Shown here piece after piece: positions 6,602 to 10,376 of a DNA stretch of 10,376 nucleotides. The notes beneath the pieces were generated by a model. That model was not told where the DNA came from. It was given only the letters and a program-made list of their open reading frames with translations, and did no database searches. The number at the start of each line of letters is the position of its first letter. The first letter of the stretch is position 1. The stretch spans positions 1 to 10,376 of the forward strand of contig JAQGJF010000507.1 of the NCBI GenBank assembly GCA_028290765.1, given 5' to 3'. Source of the stretch: Tardiphaga sp. (GTDB taxonomy: Bacteria > Pseudomonadota > Alphaproteobacteria > Rhizobiales > Xanthobacteraceae). Both the position numbers and the translations under genes were made by a program.

Positions 6602-7612
6602 ATGACGGACGCTCCATCCCCTGCCACGCAACTCCCGATCATCGATTTTGGCGGCGGACTTGGCGACGGCAGCCTTGGCAGCGAAGGTCCTGGCGACCGC
6701 TCCCGCCATGCCGCGCTGGCCAGCGCGATCGATGACGCCTTCCGTGACGTCGGCTTCTGTTACTTCACCAATACGGGCGTGCCGCAGGCGCTGATGGATC
6801 GCGTCTTCGCGGCATCCAGGCGCTTTCACGCGATGCCGGCGGAGCGCAAGGCGGCGATCAAGATCAACGGCTTTCACCGCGGCTACATGGCGCCGAACAC
6901 CTCGTTGATCGAGACCTCGTCGGTCGCCACGGTGACCAGGCCGAACTACAGCGAGTCCTTCATGCTGATGCATGAGGTGTCCGAAAGCGAGGCGCGTTAC
7001 GGCTCGCCGCTGAACGGCCCGAACCAGTGGCCCGACGATCTGCCGGGTTTTCGCGAGGACGTGCAGGCCTACGACACGGCCTTGCGCAAATTCTGCACCG
7101 AGCTGCTGCACATCATCGCGCTCGCGCTCGATATGCCGCCGGACGCGCTCGACGGCTATTTCAAAAATCCCACCACCTTCCTTCGGATGCTGCACTATCC
7201 GCCGCAGCCGGTCGGCGACGACAAGGCCTTCGGCTCCGCGCCGCACACCGACTACGGCGTCATCACCATCCTGTTGCAGGACATGTCGGGTGGGCTGGCG
7301 GTTCGCCGCACCGACGGCACCTGGCTGCAGGCGACGCCGATCCCGGGCAGCTTCGTGGTCAATGTCGCCGACATGCTGGCGCGCTGGACCAACGGAAGGT
7401 GGCAGTCGACGCCGCATCTGGTGCGCAACCTGTCCGGCGGCGATCGCTATTCCTGCCCCTATTTCTTCGACGCCGACATGGACGCGGTGATTTCCGCGCT
7501 GCCGAGCTGCGTCGGACCGGACAATCCGCCGCGCCATCCGCCGGTGCGCTATGGCGATTATCTGCTCGATCGGCTGAACCGCAACTACGACTATCGCAAG
7601 AAGGCGAGCTGA
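6602..7612 (+). CDS. 2-oxoglutarate/Fe(II)-dependent oxygenase, isopenicillin N synthase-like family
   Basis: A 336-residue cytoplasmic oxygenase. The N-terminal DIOX_N-type region begins LPIIDFGGG at 11-19 and continues AIDDAFRDVGFCYFTNTGVP at 42-61 and FHAMPAERKAAI at 75-86. The core double-stranded beta-helix carries the iron ligands His215 and Asp217 (APHTDYGVITIL) and His272 (STPHLVRNL), with Arg282-x-Ser284 (DRYS) as the 2-oxoglutarate carboxylate clamp. The clamp predicts a 2-oxoglutarate-using enzyme. Family members hydroxylate, desaturate or cyclise small molecules; the substrate here is not recognisable. ATG 6602 has GAGG at 6593-6596, five bases upstream. It leads an operon with a binding protein, ATPase and permease, so it may oxidise the imported solute. 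The Gly-rich stretch at 17-32 is unusual for the family. Confidence 0.93.
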   Translation: MTDAPSPATQLPIIDFGGGLGDGSLGSEGPGDRSRHAALASAIDDAFRDVGFCYFTNTGVPQALMDRVFAASRRFHAMPAERKAAIKINGFHRGYMAPNTSLIETSSVATVTRPNYSESFMLMHEVSESEARYGSPLNGPNQWPDDLPGFREDVQAYDTALRKFCTELLHIIALALDMPPDALDGYFKNPTTFLRMLHYPPQPVGDDKAFGSAPHTDYGVITILLQDMSGGLAVRRTDGTWLQATPIPGSFVVNVADMLARWTNGRWQSTPHLVRNLSGGDRYSCPYFFDADMDAVISALPSCVGPDNPPRHPPVRYGDYLLDRLNRNYDYRKKAS

Positions 7613-7701
7613 CCGCGGCAGCGGGACTTAAGGCGAGGCTCCAAGGCGAGACTCTCGGAAATGCCGGGCACACCATCCGACTGGATTGAAAGGGACCCAA
7701 C

Positions 7702-8739
7702 ATGTTTCAGTTGACGCGCCGGCACCTGCTCGCAGGGCTGGCCTCTACCGCGGCCTTGGCCGATTTCGATCGCGCCGCGCAGGCTCAGGGAATGCCTTAC
7801 GTCGTGAACACCTATGGCGGACGCTGGGAGAAATTCTGGCGCGCGCAACTGCTGCCGAAATTCGAGCCGATGCTGGGCCGGCCGGTCAAGCTCGACATCG
7901 GCCTCGGCAACGGCTGGGTTTCCACCTTCCGCGCCGCCGGAAAGGACAAGTCCCCCTTCGACGTGCTCATGACCAACGAACGCTACGCGGTCATGCTGCG
8001 CCAAGAGGGCCTGCTCGCGCCGATGCCGGCCGCCAGCATCGCCAATCTCGCCGACCTCTATCCGATCGCGCGCTACAAGGGCGACGTGGCCGTGACCGGC
8101 ATCGTATCGCCGATCGGCATTGCCTACCGTACCGACCTCATCAAGACCCCGCCCAAAACATGGCGCGAGCTGTGGGACCCGAAATACAAAGGCCAGCTCG
8201 GCTTCTATTCGGTCAACAATTCGCTCGCGGTGATGTTCCTGATGCTGGCGGGCCAATTGTTCGGCAAGGACCAGTTCGATCTCGACACCGGCTTCAAGAA
8301 GCTCGCCGAGCTCAAGCCGTTCCCGCAGGTCGACTTCAGCGGCGCGATGGCGCCGTTGCTGACGCAGGGCCAGGTCGCGATCGCGCCGATCGATTTCGCC
8401 GAGGCGGTCGCGCTGCAGCAGAAGGGCGTGCCGATCGCCACTGTAGTCCCGGAAGACGGCGTGCTGATGTTCGACCAGAGTTTTAACGTCGCCGCCAATG
8501 CGGCCGACAAGGAAGCCTCCGCCAAATACATCGATTTCATGCTCAGCCCCGAAGTGCAGACCCTGCTGGCGAAGGAATTCTTCACCGCGCCGGTGAACCG
8601 CAAGGTCAAGGTGCCGGATGAATTGCAGGCCGCGATTCCGGTGTCCGGCGACAATGTCTCGAAAATCGTCACCTTCGACTGGCAGTTCGTGGCCGAGAAC
8701 CGCGAGATCATGCTCGACCGCTGGTCGAAGGAGATCTGA
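7702..8739 (+). CDS. ABC transporter solute-binding protein, polyamine/opine type, with Tat-like signal
   Basis: A complete 345-residue periplasmic binding protein of the PotD/PotF-like class. The N-terminus MFQLTRRHLLAGLASTAAL has a twin-arginine motif (TRRHLL) before a hydrophobic stretch, and a likely signal peptidase site after AAQA (residue about 28), suggesting export by the Tat pathway. The mature part opens with YVVNTYGGRWEKFW and contains SPFDVLM, IGIAYRTDLIKTPPKTW and ELWDPKYKGQ; the C-terminus LDRWSKEI parallels LADRWNQEF of the binding protein at the start of the window. ATG 7702 has AAAGGGA at 7689-7695. It follows the oxygenase after 89 bp and precedes the ATPase gene by 29 bp. 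Identity with the first binding protein is plainly limited, so a different ligand is likely. Confidence 0.94.
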   Translation: MFQLTRRHLLAGLASTAALADFDRAAQAQGMPYVVNTYGGRWEKFWRAQLLPKFEPMLGRPVKLDIGLGNGWVSTFRAAGKDKSPFDVLMTNERYAVMLRQEGLLAPMPAASIANLADLYPIARYKGDVAVTGIVSPIGIAYRTDLIKTPPKTWRELWDPKYKGQLGFYSVNNSLAVMFLMLAGQLFGKDQFDLDTGFKKLAELKPFPQVDFSGAMAPLLTQGQVAIAPIDFAEAVALQQKGVPIATVVPEDGVLMFDQSFNVAANAADKEASAKYIDFMLSPEVQTLLAKEFFTAPVNRKVKVPDELQAAIPVSGDNVSKIVTFDWQFVAENREIMLDRWSKEI

Positions 8740-8769
8740 GTGTTCGACGCGCATCATGCGGTCGGTTGA
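8740..8769 (+). CDS. Possible nine-codon leader ORF coupled to the ATPase gene
   Basis: GTG at 8740 follows AAGGAG (8728-8733) by six bases, an excellent initiation context at the very end of the binding-protein gene. The frame reads MFDAHHAVG and stops at TGA 8767-8769, which overlaps the ATPase ATG as TGATG. The ATPase start itself has no clear ribosome-binding site, so ribosomes terminating here could re-initiate on it. This is a speculative minimal ORF; it may be a chance arrangement, and the AAGGAG also encodes residues KE of the upstream protein. Confidence 0.3.
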   Translation: MFDAHHAVG

Positions 8770-9839
8770 TGGCACATCTTGAAATCGCCGGCCTTCGCAA
8801 GGCCTATGAAGCGTCGCAGGTCATCGCCGGCGTCGACCTTTCGGTCGCCTCCGGCGAGTTCTTCACGCTGCTTGGGCCAAGCGGTTGCGGCAAGACCACG
8901 ACGTTGCGCTGCGTCGCGGGCTTCATCGCGCCGGACGCCGGCGACATCCGCGTCGGCGGCGCCAGTGTGCTCGCGATGCCGCCGGCACGGCGCGACTTTG
9001 GCGTCGTGTTCCAGAACTACGCGCTGTTTCCGCATTTGACGGTCAGCGAGAACGTCGGCTACGGCCTGCGTTCGCGCCGCGTGCCGCGCGACGACATGGC
9101 GCGCCGGGTCGGCGAAGCCCTGGACATGGTGCAATTATCCGGGTTGAAGGACCGGCTGCCGCGCGAGCTCAGCGGCGGCCAGCAGCAGCGGGTCGCGCTC
9201 GCCCGCGCCATCGTGATCCAGCCGAGATTGCTGCTGCTCGACGAACCATTGGCCAACCTTGACGCAAAACTGCGCCAGGATCTGCGATGGCTGATCCGCA
9301 AGGTGCAGCAGGCCCAGGGCGCCACCGCGATCTATGTGACGCACGACCATGCCGAGGCGATGGCGATCTCGGATCGCATCGCCGTGATGCGGCAGGGCCG
9401 CATCGCGCAGGTCGGCACGCCGCGCGAGATCTATCAGCGCCCGGTCGACGAATACGTCGCGGCCTTCACCGGCGAATGCAATACGCTCTTCGCGCGCGTA
9501 ACCTTCAAGGGTGATGGTGGCCGCTATCGGGTTGCGGTCGCGGGCACCGAATTGCCGGTCGGCGGGCCATCGGATCTGGCCATCGGCGCCGACTGCCGCC
9601 TTTTGGTGCGGCCGGAAAGCCTGTCGCTGGCGGAAGCCGATGCGGCCGGCCTGTCGGGCCTTCCGGTTCGGCTCGAGACCCAGATCTATGTCGGCGCGTT
9701 CCAGCGTTGCGAGGGTGTGACCGCCGATGGCCAGCGGCTGGTGTTTCAGGTCCCGGTGCGGCGGCAGCTGGCGCCGGACGATGCGCTGACGCTGGCGATC
9801 GATCCCGATCAGGCCTGGCTGATGAAGAGCGCGCCATGA
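8769..9839 (+). CDS. ABC transporter ATP-binding protein, PotA-like (second system)
   Basis: A 356-residue ATPase for the second importer. Walker A GPSGCGKTT at 36-44, Q-loop Gln82 in VVFQN, canonical signature LSGGQQQR at 134-141, Walker B LLLLDEP at 154-160 with Glu159, D-loop NLD at 163-165 and switch His192 in VTHD. Residues about 235-356 make a TOBE-like C-terminal domain (NTLFARVTF, LLVRPESL, VRLETQIYVGAFQRCEGV). The motifs fall at the same residue numbers as in the ATPase at 3834, but the sequences differ widely outside the motifs, so they are paralogous systems rather than a recent duplication. The start is ATG 8769, with little Shine-Dalgarno signal. The stop overlaps the next permease start by 4 bp (ATGA 9836-9839). 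Confidence 0.94.
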   Translation: MAHLEIAGLRKAYEASQVIAGVDLSVASGEFFTLLGPSGCGKTTTLRCVAGFIAPDAGDIRVGGASVLAMPPARRDFGVVFQNYALFPHLTVSENVGYGLRSRRVPRDDMARRVGEALDMVQLSGLKDRLPRELSGGQQQRVALARAIVIQPRLLLLDEPLANLDAKLRQDLRWLIRKVQQAQGATAIYVTHDHAEAMAISDRIAVMRQGRIAQVGTPREIYQRPVDEYVAAFTGECNTLFARVTFKGDGGRYRVAVAGTELPVGGPSDLAIGADCRLLVRPESLSLAEADAAGLSGLPVRLETQIYVGAFQRCEGVTADGQRLVFQVPVRRQLAPDDALTLAIDPDQAWLMKSAP

Positions 9840-10376
9840 AGACCTCGATCTGGCGCACGGCTCTGCTGGGCGCGCCGGCGCTGGTGCTGCTGTTCGTGTT
9901 TCTGGTGCTGCCCTATGGCGACATGATCGCGATGAGTTTTCGCACGCCGGCGAACGGCGCGCCCTATGGCGATGCCTGGACCGTCGCCAACTATGTCAGG
10001 GCGGTCGGCGATCCGTTCTATCTCGGCGTGCTCGGCTACACGCTGGCGGTGGGGACGCTGATCGCGGTGCTCACGCTGATCCTGTCCTATCCGATCGCGC
10101 TGCACCTCGCCCGGGTCGGCGACCGCTGGCACGTGCTGTTCTACATCTGCGTGGTGTCGCCGCTGCTGGTGGGCGTGCTGGTGCGCAATTTCGGCTGGAT
10201 GATCGTGCTGTCGTTCAGCGGACCGCTGAACCAGGTCTTGCTCGGGCTCGGCCTGATCCAGCAGCCGCTGCGGCTGCTGTTCAATCTCCCCGTCGTCATC
10301 CTGGCGCTGGTGCATGTCTTCGTGCCGTTCATGGTGCTGCCGATCACGGGCGCGCTGCGCAACATCGATCCGGCGC
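9836..10376 (+). CDS. ABC transporter permease, PotB-like (3' end outside the window)
   Basis: The first 180 codons of an inner-membrane permease, starting at ATG 9836 in a 4-bp overlap with the ATPase stop. Hydrophobic segments lie at about 7-31, 66-88, 99-125 and 150-172. The stretch SPLLVGVLVRNFGWMIVL and the following GLGLIQQPLRLLF closely parallel SPLLVSIVTRTFGWMIVL and TLGLIRQPLHLMF in the permease at 2118, so both belong to the PotB branch. The sequence ends at IDPA, just before the expected EAA loop. A PotC-like partner is expected immediately beyond the window. Confidence 0.92.
   Translation, partial: MKTSIWRTALLGAPALVLLFVFLVLPYGDMIAMSFRTPANGAPYGDAWTVANYVRAVGDPFYLGVLGYTLAVGTLIAVLTLILSYPIALHLARVGDRWHVLFYICVVSPLLVGVLVRNFGWMIVLSFSGPLNQVLLGLGLIQQPLRLLFNLPVVILALVHVFVPFMVLPITGALRNIDPA

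Noticed and set aside
6539..7537. A 332-codon minus-strand open frame opposite the oxygenase.
   Set aside because: It overlaps an oxygenase with all catalytic residues intact, and its composition is that of a GC-skewed shadow frame.
7601..7650. AAGGCGAG occurs three times (7601, 7630, 7643) around the oxygenase stop codon.
   Set aside because: The spacing is irregular (29 and 13 bp), the copies are only 8 bp and one lies in coding sequence; chance is adequate in GC-rich DNA. The 89-bp gap 7613-7701 otherwise shows only the ribosome-binding site of the next gene.
7591..8775. A 394-codon open frame on the minus strand opposite the second binding protein.
   Set aside because: It is antisense to a well-supported binding-protein gene, its translation is Arg/His/Glu-rich low-complexity sequence typical of GC-rich shadow frames, and no domain is recognisable.
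1..10376. Possibility that the two transporter operons are a recent tandem duplication.
   Set aside because: Gene order differs, the associated enzymes are unrelated, and the paired proteins match mainly at family motifs, so old paralogy or independent acquisition is more likely.

Overview
The window is GC-rich, densely coding DNA, most likely from an alphaproteobacterium of the Bradyrhizobium/Rhodopseudomonas group. Three things suggest this: codon use dominated by G/C third positions, short gaps and 4-bp gene overlaps within operons, and a palindromic repeat (GTAGCCCGGATGAGCG-type arms at 4920-5000) of a kind I recall as common in Bradyrhizobium genomes. The genus is an inference. No rRNA, tRNA, CRISPR array, transposase or phage gene is visible.

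Layout. (1) 1-4901, plus strand, one operon: the 3' part of a periplasmic solute-binding protein, a cysteine hydrolase of the isochorismatase superfamily carrying an extra N-terminal domain, two inner-membrane permeases and an ATPase. The transporter parts are all of the polyamine/opine type (PotABCD-like). (2) 4902-5028, a perfect 30-bp inverted repeat between convergent transcription units. (3) 5029-6482, minus strand: a GntR/FCD regulator gene followed downstream by an XRE-cupin regulator gene. (4) 6483-6601, a divergent control region with a promoter-like sequence and a palindrome suited to a GntR-family regulator. (5) 6602-10376, plus strand: a 2-oxoglutarate/Fe(II) oxygenase, a second solute-binding protein with a Tat-type signal, a second ATPase and the start of a second PotB-type permease, which runs off the window.

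Reading the parts together: two paralogous but clearly different importers of the polyamine/amine class flank a pair of local regulators, and each importer operon contains one soluble enzyme (an amidohydrolase-type cysteine hydrolase in one, an oxygenase in the other). The simplest interpretation is an uptake-and-degradation island for small nitrogen-containing organic compounds, with FCD-GntR control of the oxygenase-led operon and a PuuR-like XRE-cupin regulator as second controller. The substrates cannot be read from the sequence.

The observations most worth following are the degenerate second hydrolase-like domain fused to the hydrolase, the operator palindrome overlapping a good -10 box, the apparent loss of the FCD metal ligands in the GntR regulator, the perfect double palindrome between the convergent units, and a tiny possible leader ORF that overlaps the start of the second ATPase gene.
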